NCBI GenBank assembly: GCA_002344005.1
Contig: DDTD01000046.1
Span: 124,001-188,000, forward strand
DNA length: 64,000 bases
Source of the DNA: Ignavibacteria bacterium UBA2373
GTDB lineage: Bacteria; Bacteroidota; Ignavibacteria; Kapaibacteriales; UBA961
Reading direction: 5' to 3'
Position 1 is the stretch's first letter; every line of letters begins with the position of its first letter. The translations under genes were made by a program, and so were the position numbers. Of this stretch, positions 16,664 through 25,621 are shown one piece after another. The notes beneath the pieces were generated by a model. The model was not told where the DNA came from. It did no database searches and saw nothing but the letters and a program-made list of their open reading frames with translations.

Positions 16664-17896
16664 ATGAATATTTTTGAAAGTGTTATCTTGGCAATTGATG
16701 CCGTTCGTTCCCATAAATTGCGTTCATCGCTCACTCTTTTCAGTATTGCGATAGGTATTTTTGCAATTATTGGTTCAGGCACTGCTGTTACTTCTTTAAA
16801 TGAAACAGTCACGAAACAAATGGCTGAAATGGGAGAAGGAGTTTTTGTCCTACAGAAATTTCCGCCTGTGATGTCCAATGATATGTGGAAAAAATTACGA
16901 GGCAGAAAAGATATTAATTTTCAGCAAGCAAAATTATTTCAACAAAAAATGATAGAAAATGCTGAAGCTGTTGGAATAGAAAATTCGACAGGAGGTATAA
17001 AAGTGAAATATGGTAATCTTTCCACCGATCAAAATGTTTCCGTTGCAGGTGGTGATGATGCTTATTTTATTACGACCAATATTATGATTGAATATGGTCG
17101 CCCGCTTAATTCTGAAGATGTGTCCATGAATCGTCGTGTTGTGGTTATTGGCGATGACCTAGTGAAAAAATTATTTCCCGTCGGTTCGCCCTTAGGAAAA
17201 ATCATTACCATAAAAAAACAAAATTTTACGGTTATTGGTACAATTAAGCGTCGTGGTTCGGTATTAGGTCAGAGTTTAGATAATCGCGTCATTATTCCGA
17301 TTACGGTATTTATGAAATATATTGCAGATGAATGGGATGTTTCTGTGGCAATTTCCGTGAAAGCACTTTCCCTTGATAAAGTGGATGAAACAATGGATGA
17401 AGCTATCGGTATTATGCGTGGTATTCGCGGAGATCAGCCATGGATGGAAAGTTCTTTTGCTTATTATACGAATAATACATTGAGTGAGCAATTTGAGGGA
17501 TTCACAAAATATGTGGGATTTTTTGGCATAGGTGCAGGAATTGTTGCCTTAGTGGTTGCCGGTGTGGGTATTATGAATATTATGCTTGTAACGGTAAAAG
17601 AACGAACACGTGAAATCGGTGTACGTAAAGCCCTTGGTGCAAAAAGACGCTGGATTTTGCAGCAATTTATTATTGAAGCCATAACTCTTTGTCAATTAGG
17701 CGGTGGCATAGGCATTATCTTGGGGTTAATGGGCGGTGTGTTTTTATCGCTGATATTAGGAACTGTCGTTGCCGTACCTCTTCATTGGATTGGCATCAGT
17801 ATTGGTGTTTGCACTTTTCTTGGAGTATTTTTTGGTGCATATCCGGCATGGAAAGCATCAAAATTAGACCCGATAGAAGCATTGCGTTATGAATAA
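16664..17896 (+). CDS. MacB/FtsX-type ABC permease, second copy
   Basis: A 410-residue paralogue of the preceding permease with the same four-helix plan. It has VKERTREIGVRKALGAKRRW, YPAWKASKLDPIEALRYE at the end, and a periplasmic domain with VSMNRRVVVIGDDLVKKLFP. It begins 2 nt after the first permease and is followed by a terminator, so it closes the operon. Two different permeases with one ATPase suggest a heterodimeric membrane core. Confidence 0.93.
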   Translation: MNIFESVILAIDAVRSHKLRSSLTLFSIAIGIFAIIGSGTAVTSLNETVTKQMAEMGEGVFVLQKFPPVMSNDMWKKLRGRKDINFQQAKLFQQKMIENAEAVGIENSTGGIKVKYGNLSTDQNVSVAGGDDAYFITTNIMIEYGRPLNSEDVSMNRRVVVIGDDLVKKLFPVGSPLGKIITIKKQNFTVIGTIKRRGSVLGQSLDNRVIIPITVFMKYIADEWDVSVAISVKALSLDKVDETMDEAIGIMRGIRGDQPWMESSFAYYTNNTLSEQFEGFTKYVGFFGIGAGIVALVVAGVGIMNIMLVTVKERTREIGVRKALGAKRRWILQQFIIEAITLCQLGGGIGIILGLMGGVFLSLILGTVVAVPLHWIGISIGVCTFLGVFFGAYPAWKASKLDPIEALRYE

Positions 17897-17900
17897 TAAC

Positions 17901-17941
17901 AAAGGCATTATTCCACAAGAGGAGTAATGCCTTTTTCTTTT
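17901..17941 (+). terminator. terminator of the efflux operon
   Basis: A long stem, AAAGGCATTATTCC paired with GGAGTAATGCCTTT (one mismatch) with a short loop, then T-rich sequence, 5 nt after the second permease stop. It also lies between convergent genes (adk on the minus strand). Confidence 0.85.
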
Positions 17942-17971
17942 ATTGGTAGCCGTTACGCTATAGAATATTAT

Positions 17972-18523
17972 TTATCCGAAGATTATTTTTTCAATGCGAG
18001 AATATACTTCTTCAACTTCGGCATTGCCGTCTATGGACTGTAATTTACCGCGTTCCTGAAAAAATGCAAGCAGCGGTGCTGTTTCATTATTATAAATCGC
18101 CAAACGATCTGCAATCACTTCACGTGTATCATCCTTGCGTCCGCGTAAAAGCATACGGTTGATAATTTCATCATTATCAACATCAATATTGACGACAATA
18201 TCAACATCTGTGCCTTGCTTTTCGAGAATTTCTTGCAAAGCATGTGCTTGCGATGCTGTTCTCGGATAGCCGTCCAATATATATCCCTCTGCATACTCCG
18301 GCTTGGCTATAGTTTCAGCAACGATGCCTGTAACGATTTCATCGGGAACTAAACGCCCGCTTTCCACATATTCTTGAGCAGTTTTTCCCATGGCAGTACC
18401 TTCACGAATTGCTGCACGGAATGCTTCACCGGTTGACAAATGCTTAATATTTTTTCTTTCTGCCAAAAGAGCAGCTTGAGTTCCTTTTCCCACCCCGGGA
18501 GCACCGAAGAGTATAATCACCAT
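17972..18523 (-). CDS. adk: adenylate kinase (short form)
   Basis: A 183-residue enzyme that interconverts ATP plus AMP and 2 ADP. The P-loop GAPGVGKGTQ is at residues 7-16. The AMP site has LSTGEAFRAAI, the motif DGYPRT and LRGRKDD. The LID is short, without zinc cysteines. Start set at ATG 18523 (MVIILFGAPG) because the family begins directly at this strand. An upstream in-frame ATG at 18619 would add 32 residues of unrelated cysteine-rich sequence. The promoter at 18689-18718 implies a leader of roughly 160 nt. Confidence 0.95.
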   Translation of the reverse strand: MVIILFGAPGVGKGTQAALLAERKNIKHLSTGEAFRAAIREGTAMGKTAQEYVESGRLVPDEIVTGIVAETIAKPEYAEGYILDGYPRTASQAHALQEILEKQGTDVDIVVNIDVDNDEIINRMLLRGRKDDTREVIADRLAIYNNETAPLLAFFQERGKLQSIDGNAEVEEVYSRIEKIIFG

Positions 18524-18884
18524 AATGCCATCGCAATGATTTGTGAGTAAAATACATATACCGAAACATTGATGTAATCGAAAGCAGGAAAAAAATTTGC
18601 CTGTTCCACCAAAGTACATGACTCAATGTCTAATATAAACATAGCCCTAAAGCCAAGGTTTGATACCTGTATATGATAAACTTTTCTACAAAGATACGTT
18701 AGTAGGACGGACATTCAAAAATCTGAAACCGAAAAGCGGCTGCCTGACAGACGATAGGCTATCATTATGGCATAGAAATTTCTCACTAAAACTTACAAAA
18801 CATAGCGTATTGATAGATGTAATATGAATATCCGTACTTATACTTATCCATTGATTCGCAAAAAAGTACAATTTTTGTAGTGTT
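18524..18884. other. adk / XRE-PAS divergent intergenic region
   Basis: A 361-nt region between divergent genes. It holds the adk promoter (18689-18718, minus) and its long untranslated leader. No clear promoter for the plus-strand regulator, no RNA gene and no obvious riboswitch was recognised. Confidence 0.6.
18689..18718 (-). promoter_or_regulatory. Bacteroidota-type promoter upstream of adk
   Basis: On the minus strand, TTG (18716-18718), a 19-nt spacer and TATCTTTG (18689-18696), a perfect TAnnTTTG. Transcription would start near 18682, about 160 nt before the adk ATG. Confidence 0.72.
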
Positions 18885-20069
18885 ATGAATGCAGCATATA
18901 CTCAACTACAAGTCATCGAAGCTGAATTACAATCTCGGTATTTAGCAGCAATAGCATCCGGCAATCGTAAAATTGACCTTGAAGGTGTCGAGGAAAAAGT
19001 GCGTGTACTCTTTTCTCATAATGTTACCCTTTTGCGGTCAGTGATGGGGTTCCGTATGCAATCTTTGCCATTGTCTCAGGCGGATTTAGCAGAATTGATG
19101 GGCTTATCTTTACCCACTGTCAATAAATGGGAAAATGCCGTTGCCTTACCGAATCGTTCAGTACTGATACGGCTTGTGGGACATATAAATTCAATCCTTG
19201 TACCACGACCTCCTGTACAAGAAGCCGATGTGCTCTTTACATCTTTATTGCGTACCTTTATACCGGCTGCCTTACATCAAAAGACACCATCATTTGTCCC
19301 TGAACCGCAATTTGGCACCAATACCTGCTTTCTTGAATGCACCTTCACAGACTCCGATATACTCTTTCATCAAAGAACAACAGCATCTCTTGCAAAATTC
19401 TCATTATCTGATATTGTCTGGGAAACTGAGTGGAATGATTTCTCACATCCAATAGAATATGTCTTGCAGTCCGGTATTGCTACATCTGCATTTTTCTCGG
19501 TTACCATAGATAATCATAAGCAATTCTTCGATGTTATGCTTTATCCGAACACCCATGAATCAACAATAGACTGTATTGGAATGGAAGTCACGAGCCGTCA
19601 CAACAGATACCGCGTATTCAAACATAATCTTGATAAAGCGACATTGCGCATTGCAGATATGACTATAGATTATCAACAGCAAAAACTGCGAGCACATGAG
19701 TCACAAAAAGCCAAGGAACGTTCAGATAATCGTTGTGATATTCTTCGTTCGATGGCGGACAATGCGGTAAATTGTCTTTTAGTCGTTGATAAAAAAGGAA
19801 TTGTCCTTGAAGCAAACATAAGAAGCATAGCGGAACTTTCTGCTGATTTCGATATTATAGGTCATTCGTTTTTCAACCTTAGTACACCAATACACGGCAT
19901 AAACGACCATAGCGACACATTACTGGAACAGATTATCAGTCAAGGCACATTACGCATATCATTACAGGTGCAAGAAAAAGAAATGATTGCCACTTTTTCG
20001 CCGATTTGGGCAGGGGGAATAGAGTACTATATTGTCACTTTGGAGCGTGCCACTACCATCAAACAATGA
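18885..20069 (+). CDS. XRE-type HTH regulator with C-terminal PAS-like domain
   Basis: A 394-residue protein. The N-terminal helices are followed by a Cro/C1-type helix-turn-helix at about residues 48-100 (LPLSQADLAELMGLSLPTVN, then KWENAVALPNRS). The middle region (about 115-270) is unrecognised. The last ~110 residues look like a PAS fold (CLLVVDKKGIVLEANIRSIA, GHSFFNL, EMIATFSPIWAGGIEYYIVT), with no kinase or output enzyme attached. It is therefore a one-component DNA-binding sensor with an unknown ligand. It lies 114 nt upstream of rpsO, which has its own promoter. Confidence 0.75.
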   Translation: MNAAYTQLQVIEAELQSRYLAAIASGNRKIDLEGVEEKVRVLFSHNVTLLRSVMGFRMQSLPLSQADLAELMGLSLPTVNKWENAVALPNRSVLIRLVGHINSILVPRPPVQEADVLFTSLLRTFIPAALHQKTPSFVPEPQFGTNTCFLECTFTDSDILFHQRTTASLAKFSLSDIVWETEWNDFSHPIEYVLQSGIATSAFFSVTIDNHKQFFDVMLYPNTHESTIDCIGMEVTSRHNRYRVFKHNLDKATLRIADMTIDYQQQKLRAHESQKAKERSDNRCDILRSMADNAVNCLLVVDKKGIVLEANIRSIAELSADFDIIGHSFFNLSTPIHGINDHSDTLLEQIISQGTLRISLQVQEKEMIATFSPIWAGGIEYYIVTLERATTIKQ

Positions 20070-20110
20070 AAAAAACAGGGGTAAATCATTGTCCACACAT
20101 TGTTTCTGTA

Positions 20111-20140
20111 TTGTCAATAACTTTTTTTTCTCTAATTTTG
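20111..20140 (+). promoter_or_regulatory. Bacteroidota-type promoter of rpsO
   Basis: TTG (20111-20113), a 19-nt spacer, then TAATTTTG (20133-20140), an exact -33/-7 match. It is 43 nt upstream of the rpsO start codon, giving a leader of about 37 nt. Confidence 0.82.
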
Positions 20141-20183
20141 CAAGCTAAATTTTTACAATCAAAAGAAAAGCCGGAGACAAAGA

Positions 20184-20450
20184 ATGCTTACACAAGAGCG
20201 TAAAGCGGAAATCGTTGCTAAATTTGGTGGTTCTGCTGCGAATACGGGTTTACCCGAGGTGCAGATAGCCCTTTTAACCGAGCATATCGGCGATTTGTCC
20301 AAACATATCGAACAGAATCCCAAAGATCATCACAATCGTCGTGGTCTTATCAAGATGGTAAGTAAACGACGCAAATTGCTTGATTATCTCACACACACAG
20401 ACATTAAGCGTTATCGTGCAGTAATTGCCGCACTCAACATACGTAAATAA
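20184..20450 (+). CDS. rpsO: 30S ribosomal protein S15
   Basis: An 88-residue S15, a primary binder of the 16S rRNA central domain. Signatures include GLPEVQIALLTEHI, LSKHIEQNPKDHHNRRGLIK and MVSKRRKLLDYL. Length is standard (88-89). The short leader begins at the promoter 20111-20140. pnp follows 213 nt downstream on the same strand, the order conserved in many bacteria, with a hairpin between the two. Confidence 0.98.
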   Translation: MLTQERKAEIVAKFGGSAANTGLPEVQIALLTEHIGDLSKHIEQNPKDHHNRRGLIKMVSKRRKLLDYLTHTDIKRYRAVIAALNIRK

Positions 20451-20458
20451 TTATCCCC

Positions 20459-20484
20459 CAACGGCACAGTTTACTGTGCCGTTG
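20459..20484 (+). terminator. rpsO-pnp intergenic hairpin (attenuator or processing stem)
   Basis: A perfect 11-bp GC-rich stem CAACGGCACAG/CTGTGCCGTTG with a 4-nt loop TTTA, 9 nt after the rpsO stop. The sequence after it (CTATTTG) is not a good T-tract, so it probably leaks or protects the mRNA 3' end rather than fully terminating. Confidence 0.6.
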
Positions 20485-20550
20485 CTATTTGTAAACCGCG
20501 CAGTACATAAGACTTAACTGTTTAACAAGCACAAATACAATGAAGATAAC

Positions 20551-20609
20551 GTTACTCTGAGTGAAGAGCAGAACCGTAAGACAAACCGGATTTACTCTCC
20601 GCTCAGAAC
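20551..20609 (+). promoter_or_regulatory. imperfect fold-back in the pnp leader
   Basis: GTT-act-CTGAG (20551-20561) pairs with CTCAGAAC (20602-20609), and AGAG (20565-20568) with CTCT (20596-20599), leaving a long loop. Its position between rpsO and pnp is where enteric bacteria carry an RNase III-cut stem used in PNPase autoregulation. Function here is inferred only. Confidence 0.4.
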
Positions 20610-20663
20610 TTCGACATTTTCCTTGTTGTATGCTTACCGCTGCGCATATATATTTTTCTATTT

Positions 20664-22982
20664 ATGATGCATACAGTAACAATGCAACTCAATGGCAAAG
20701 ACTATTCCTTTGAAACAGGACGTTTTGCCAAACAAGCCAATGCCTCCGTCATGGTGCGCTATGGCGACACAATGGTTTTGGTCACAGCAACATGTGGTCA
20801 TACCCCCAAAGATCTTGATTTTTTACCGCTGACCGTTGAGTATCGCGAGAAACTCGGCTCGGCAGGTAAAATCCCCGGAGGATTTTTCAAACGCGAAGGC
20901 AGACCCTCCGAAAAGGAAATACTTAGCGCAAGATTGATTGACAGACCTGCTCGACCACTCTTCCCGAAAGAATGGCGGCATGAAACACAAATTGTGGCTA
21001 CCGTCTATTCTTTTGACAGTGAACATGATGCAGATACACTTGCGGCAACAGCAGCTTCTGCAGCATTGATGATTTCGGATATACCTTTCAAAGGTCCATA
21101 CTCCGAAGTAACCGTAGCGCGTGTGGATGGTGAATTTATTTGCAATCCTACATTCGCACAATTAGAACTCTCCGATCTTGAAATGACAGTCGCCGGCACG
21201 GATACAGCACTTAATATGGTTGAAGGAAGTTCCAAAGAAATTTCCGAAGATGATTTCCTTGCGGCTCTGGAATTTGCTCATGATAATATTCGTGCTCTCA
21301 ATAACTTGCAAAGAGAATTGATGGCTTTGACAAGTAAAGAGAAAATTGCTATCAATGCAGAAGAAGTCAATGAAGAACTTGTTGAAATCATTAAACAAAC
21401 AATCTCAGACAAAGTTCGCACTCAGATACGTACCGAATCCGGTAAAGAAGAGCGATCGGCTTTCCGTGTTGCCATAGAAGAAGAAGCAAACAATGCTGTC
21501 AATGAAAAAATGCCTCTTGAAGATGAAAAGGAACTCGCTCTTCGTAAAAGTAAAATTGCCAAGATTGTTTCTAAAATTGAAAAATCGGAAATGCGCCGCA
21601 TGATTATTGACGAAAATCGTCGTCTTGATGGTCGCAATACCACACAAATTCGCCCCATTTCTGTTGAAACAAGTGTTTTGCCACGTGCTCATGGTTCGGC
21701 ACTGTTTACTCGCGGAGAAACACAAAGTCTTACCACTGTCACTCTCGGCACAAAGCTGGATGAACAAATGGTGGATGGACTTTTACCTACCGCTTATCGC
21801 CGCTTTATGCTTCATTATAATTTTCCTCCATTCAGCACAGGTGAAGTTGGAAGAATGACCGGCACAAGTCGTCGCGAAATCGGGCATGGTAATTTAGCTG
21901 AACGTGCTTTACGCATGGTGGCTCCTAAAGAAGAGGATTTCCCTTATGTTCTTCGTATAGTGTCGGATGTTCTCGAATCGAACGGTTCATCATCTATGGC
22001 AACGGTATGCGCAGGCAGCTTGGCAATGTTCGATGCCGGTGTACCATTCAAAAAAGCTGTTGCGGGTATAGCAATGGGATTGATTAAAGAAGATGATGGC
22101 GTGGCAATTTTATCTGATATTCTCGGTGATGAAGATTTTCTTGGTGACATGGACTTCAAGGTTGCCGGTACTTCCGATGGAATCACAGCTTGCCAAATGG
22201 ATATTAAAATCGAGGGCTTAACCATTGATATTATGCGTAATGCCTTGCTTCAAGCGCGTGAAGGCAGACTCCATATTCTTGGTAAAATGAATGAAGGACT
22301 TGCAGAACATCGCAATGAATTATCTGATTATGCGCCTCGCTTAACAACAATGTATATTCCCGTGGAAGCTATTGGGGCTGTTATTGGTTCCGGTGGTGAA
22401 ACCATTCGCTCAATTTGTGCTGATACAGGTACGGAAATTAATATTGAACAAGACGGTAAAGTGGTTATTGCGGCGCGCTCCAATGAAGCAGCCCAAAAAG
22501 CGATGAGCCGTATCGAGGATATTGTCAGACCTCCTGAAGTTGGACGTGTCTATGCCGCTTCGATTAAAGAAGTTCGTGAGGGCTTAGGACTTATCGTAGA
22601 ATTTTTACCGAAAACAAAAGGGCTTGTCCATATTTCACAAATCGGCTATGAAGACTATGAAAATCTTGCCGATGGCTTCAAAAATGGTCAGCAAATAGAA
22701 GTCAAATTACTTGAAATTCAGCAAGACGGTAAATTCCGACTCAGCCGTAAAGCTCTGCAAGAAAAGCCCGAGGGCTATGAAGAGCGTCGTCGTCCACCAC
22801 GTGAAGATCGCGGTGATCGCGGTAATGACCGTCGTTATGATGATCGTCGCCATGATGATAGAAGAGGTGGTGGTGACCGCCGTCATGATGATAGAAGAGA
22901 TGACCGTCGCCATGATGATAGAAGAGGTGGTGGTGACCGCCGCCATGATGATAGAAGAGATGATCGCGGAAATCGCCACTAA
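20664..22982 (+). CDS. pnp: polynucleotide phosphorylase with Arg/Asp-rich C-terminal tail
   Basis: A 772-residue 3'-5' exoribonuclease and polymerase of the RNA degradosome. Order: first RNase PH domain (1 to about 140), helical linker (about 150-300, longer than usual and acidic), second RNase PH domain (about 315-545, catalytic region ILGDEDFLGDMDFKVAGT), KH domain (VIGSGGETIRSI), S1 domain (ILDF-like GLIVEFLPKTKGLVHISQI), then a ~60-residue disordered tail of HDDRR, DDRR and GGGDRR units. The tail is encoded by a 60-bp tandem duplication. ATG 20664 is taken; the next codon is also ATG. A terminator follows. Confidence 0.97.
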   Translation: MMHTVTMQLNGKDYSFETGRFAKQANASVMVRYGDTMVLVTATCGHTPKDLDFLPLTVEYREKLGSAGKIPGGFFKREGRPSEKEILSARLIDRPARPLFPKEWRHETQIVATVYSFDSEHDADTLAATAASAALMISDIPFKGPYSEVTVARVDGEFICNPTFAQLELSDLEMTVAGTDTALNMVEGSSKEISEDDFLAALEFAHDNIRALNNLQRELMALTSKEKIAINAEEVNEELVEIIKQTISDKVRTQIRTESGKEERSAFRVAIEEEANNAVNEKMPLEDEKELALRKSKIAKIVSKIEKSEMRRMIIDENRRLDGRNTTQIRPISVETSVLPRAHGSALFTRGETQSLTTVTLGTKLDEQMVDGLLPTAYRRFMLHYNFPPFSTGEVGRMTGTSRREIGHGNLAERALRMVAPKEEDFPYVLRIVSDVLESNGSSSMATVCAGSLAMFDAGVPFKKAVAGIAMGLIKEDDGVAILSDILGDEDFLGDMDFKVAGTSDGITACQMDIKIEGLTIDIMRNALLQAREGRLHILGKMNEGLAEHRNELSDYAPRLTTMYIPVEAIGAVIGSGGETIRSICADTGTEINIEQDGKVVIAARSNEAAQKAMSRIEDIVRPPEVGRVYAASIKEVREGLGLIVEFLPKTKGLVHISQIGYEDYENLADGFKNGQQIEVKLLEIQQDGKFRLSRKALQEKPEGYEERRRPPREDRGDRGNDRRYDDRRHDDRRGGGDRRHDDRRDDRRHDDRRGGGDRRHDDRRDDRGNRH
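22848..22967 (+). repeat. 60-bp tandem duplication encoding the PNPase tail
   Basis: Two adjacent 60-bp units (22848-22907 and 22908-22967) differ at three positions, all codon third bases or similar C/T changes. Each encodes a 20-residue block rich in Arg, Asp and His with a central Gly-Gly-Gly. Shorter internal CATGATGATAGAAGA repeats recur within each unit. Confidence 0.9.
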
Positions 22983-23003
22983 GCTTGACATTACATAACA
23001 AAT

Positions 23004-23037
23004 AAAAAAAGCCGTTCTTGATAGAACGGCTTTTTTT
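23004..23037. terminator. bidirectional terminator between pnp and a convergent gene
   Basis: An 8-bp stem GCCGTTCT/AGAACGGC (23011-23018 with 23023-23030), preceded by seven A and followed by seven T. It can end pnp on the plus strand and the 848-residue secreted protein on the minus strand. Confidence 0.9.
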
Positions 23038-23074
23038 ATTTCGATGGGAATAAGACTCGGACAAAGAATGGAAT

Positions 23075-25621
23075 CTATCGGAATACAATCAAAGATATAG
23101 TTCTATAATTAGTACCATCAAAAAATGTGCAATAATATACACCATTAGGAAGTAGTGATATATCAATTGTATGATGATAATTCCCTACTTCATGATTATC
23201 CATATCCACTATAGTATCAATTTTACGACCTAAAGCATCTGAAAGAGATATATGTACATTCCCTTCCTTTTCAACATAATAATAAATATTGGTCGTATTA
23301 TGAGAAGGATTGGGAATTGCTTCAAACATAGCAGACGACGCATATTCTGATGTCTTTTTTTGTACAGGAAGATACGCAAATCGACGATTTTTCATATATG
23401 TATTCGAATTGCAATCATTGACTGTAATTGTTTTCGGGCTGACAGACGTAGTACACGTAAAAGGAAGTCCAATTTTTAATTCAACATTTTCCGGTATTTC
23501 TACATCAGGATCTACCTCAATAGAGTAACCCGCCATAACTACAATATGAGATTTTTTATCAAATTTAGTTCCTTTTTTAATTTTAACTGTTCGCCAAGCC
23601 AATCTATCATTTGTAATAGAATCTTTTTCGGTAAATGAGCTTAATACAACATCTTTCTTAATTCCCGGAATTGTTGTCGGTATATTAAAATAATTAATCA
23701 TTGAAGTATGATTGGTATAATCATATTCTTGTTCTTTAAATTTATAGACTCCTTCCCAAACTACCTTTTGCTTTGAAGAATCATGATCTTTTCTTTTTAG
23801 TAATGCTACTATTTTTAGATAATATCTTGGAGAAATTTGCATCTGAGGATTGTTTGACTCACATGGCGTATAAAATTTCGGATTTATTTCTTTAATACAT
23901 CCGATTGGAAAAAATGGTGTTGATGCAACTCTTTCATTTTCCCAGTGAAAAAATTCACTATACGGATACGCAAATGTAACACCGTCAATAGGCGTACCTT
24001 CATTACAATCTAATTCATCTTTACCAAAATCAATGACTAAGGATGCCGAGATATCAAGATCAGACGGACTCATAGAAAGTCCTGCCGCAGGATTAATCAC
24101 ATATTCAAGATCATCAAGTATTTTAGTGTAATATAAAACGCCATAATTCGGACCCATTGTATGGTGATAATATTTATGAGTTTCAATCCTTGGCGTTTTC
24201 CAAAGATTCATTACTCCCATAGTATGATTATAGTATGGATATTCATAATTCACATTATTTAAATTTGGAATATTTGATCCGGGATTCCATAGTGTAAGAA
24301 TTTTTTGTATCTCCGATGATGTAATTTCTCCCTCCAAACTAATATTGTCGTTCATTGCTATCGGACTGACAGAAACCCTTTGAGGTGTGAGAGATGGTAC
24401 AGAAGATGATCCGCCACAAGAAAAAAAATCAAGTGTTGAAAAAGCTGTTCCGATATAAGGGTAAGTATGCAAAATACTTCCTGTATTATGCAGAGTGCCT
24501 CCACTATAACTCATCGCATAGTTCAACCTTCGTAAGTTTTCCTGGGCAATTTCTTTATTTTTATTTACTTCTTCTTTCATTGCAACCGACACATTCGATC
24601 CAACATAAAAGTGAGATTCAAAACGATTACTTGTTGCATTCGTAAAACTATTGACAGAAGAATAGGTTTGTGTTGCTTTTTCAGCTACTTTTACTCCGGC
24701 ACTCCAATTTTCGCCAATTGAATATGTAGAGTTTGCATCTTGTGGCAGCATTTTAACGGTTTTACCATCATTATTATCTGTTTTATCAATCAATTCACCA
24801 TTGATGCTTCCCTTTAAGCTAATTTTTGCCGATTTCACTATCTCAACTTCAAGATACAGTTTTGATTCTTTAAAACAAGTACATGGATCATACATAACAG
24901 GAAAGTCAGCATAACACCAATTAGGTGCAATTCCACCAAATTCAGACCAACCACTTATTCGTGCTTGCTTCGCTACACTATTTTCCCCGCGAAAATCATC
25001 CAAAGCATTCAGTGGTTGTATTTCCGTTGCATACGCCATATCCAATAATGATGTTTGAATAAACATCTGTCCCGTGTTAAATTCTAAACGCATTTTTGCC
25101 GTATTACCACTTATACCGGCAAAGTTTACAAAAACTCTCAACTGACCGCGAAAACGATTATACAAAACAATATGAGGATATCCGACTTTCTCACCCGGTG
25201 TGGGTGACGCACCTCGGGGCATTCCATTATCCGTATATCCAAAGTCCTGATGTATCAATTCCCAACCATCTTCGGGTAAATTGTCAATTCTACTGTTTTT
25301 TACCCATTGATTTCTAAAAATTTCCATCCTTGGATTATTATATTCCCAAAATGGAGAAGATAGTACTTGATTGTTGATAAGTAGAGATGAATTAAGCGGG
25401 AATGCCGGACCATTTTCGGTATCAGCAGTCCAATTAAAAATCGCTCCATTATGGGGCTGTGTACTATTTTTATCTACACCATTCTTTTTCGAGGGTTTTT
25501 CTGTATTTTCAGGATTACTCGGATCTGTACGAATAACTTTATATTCATCACAATCCGACTGAGAAAACAGGACAGTGGTATCACAAAAGATACATAAGAC
25601 CAAAATAAGATATAATTTCAA
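23075..25621 (-). CDS. large secreted protein with T9SS type-A sorting domain
   Basis: An 848-residue protein of unknown function. The signal peptide ends near VLFSQ (residue 21). The body (about 22-760) has no motif I recognise. It is rich in Asn, Tyr and Ser and has a block of paired cysteines (DPCTCFKESKLYLEVEI). The last ~80 residues are a Por secretion tail: EAIPNPSHNTTNIYYYV, then DALGRKIDTIVD, ISLLPNGVYYCTFFDG and a basic end. It should cross the outer membrane by the type IX system and be surface-attached or released. Monocistronic, ending at the shared terminator. Confidence 0.82.
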   Translation of the reverse strand: MKLYLILVLCIFCDTTVLFSQSDCDEYKVIRTDPSNPENTEKPSKKNGVDKNSTQPHNGAIFNWTADTENGPAFPLNSSLLINNQVLSSPFWEYNNPRMEIFRNQWVKNSRIDNLPEDGWELIHQDFGYTDNGMPRGASPTPGEKVGYPHIVLYNRFRGQLRVFVNFAGISGNTAKMRLEFNTGQMFIQTSLLDMAYATEIQPLNALDDFRGENSVAKQARISGWSEFGGIAPNWCYADFPVMYDPCTCFKESKLYLEVEIVKSAKISLKGSINGELIDKTDNNDGKTVKMLPQDANSTYSIGENWSAGVKVAEKATQTYSSVNSFTNATSNRFESHFYVGSNVSVAMKEEVNKNKEIAQENLRRLNYAMSYSGGTLHNTGSILHTYPYIGTAFSTLDFFSCGGSSSVPSLTPQRVSVSPIAMNDNISLEGEITSSEIQKILTLWNPGSNIPNLNNVNYEYPYYNHTMGVMNLWKTPRIETHKYYHHTMGPNYGVLYYTKILDDLEYVINPAAGLSMSPSDLDISASLVIDFGKDELDCNEGTPIDGVTFAYPYSEFFHWENERVASTPFFPIGCIKEINPKFYTPCESNNPQMQISPRYYLKIVALLKRKDHDSSKQKVVWEGVYKFKEQEYDYTNHTSMINYFNIPTTIPGIKKDVVLSSFTEKDSITNDRLAWRTVKIKKGTKFDKKSHIVVMAGYSIEVDPDVEIPENVELKIGLPFTCTTSVSPKTITVNDCNSNTYMKNRRFAYLPVQKKTSEYASSAMFEAIPNPSHNTTNIYYYVEKEGNVHISLSDALGRKIDTIVDMDNHEVGNYHHTIDISLLPNGVYYCTFFDGTNYRTISLIVFR

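Noticed and set aside
18524..18619. 32-residue N-terminal extension of adenylate kinase
   Set aside because: The family starts directly at the P-loop strand; the extension is Cys/aromatic-rich and unlike any Adk.
22848..22967. Tandem repeats that could be read as a small CRISPR or satellite array
   Set aside because: The units are adjacent without spacers, in frame, and encode the PNPase tail.
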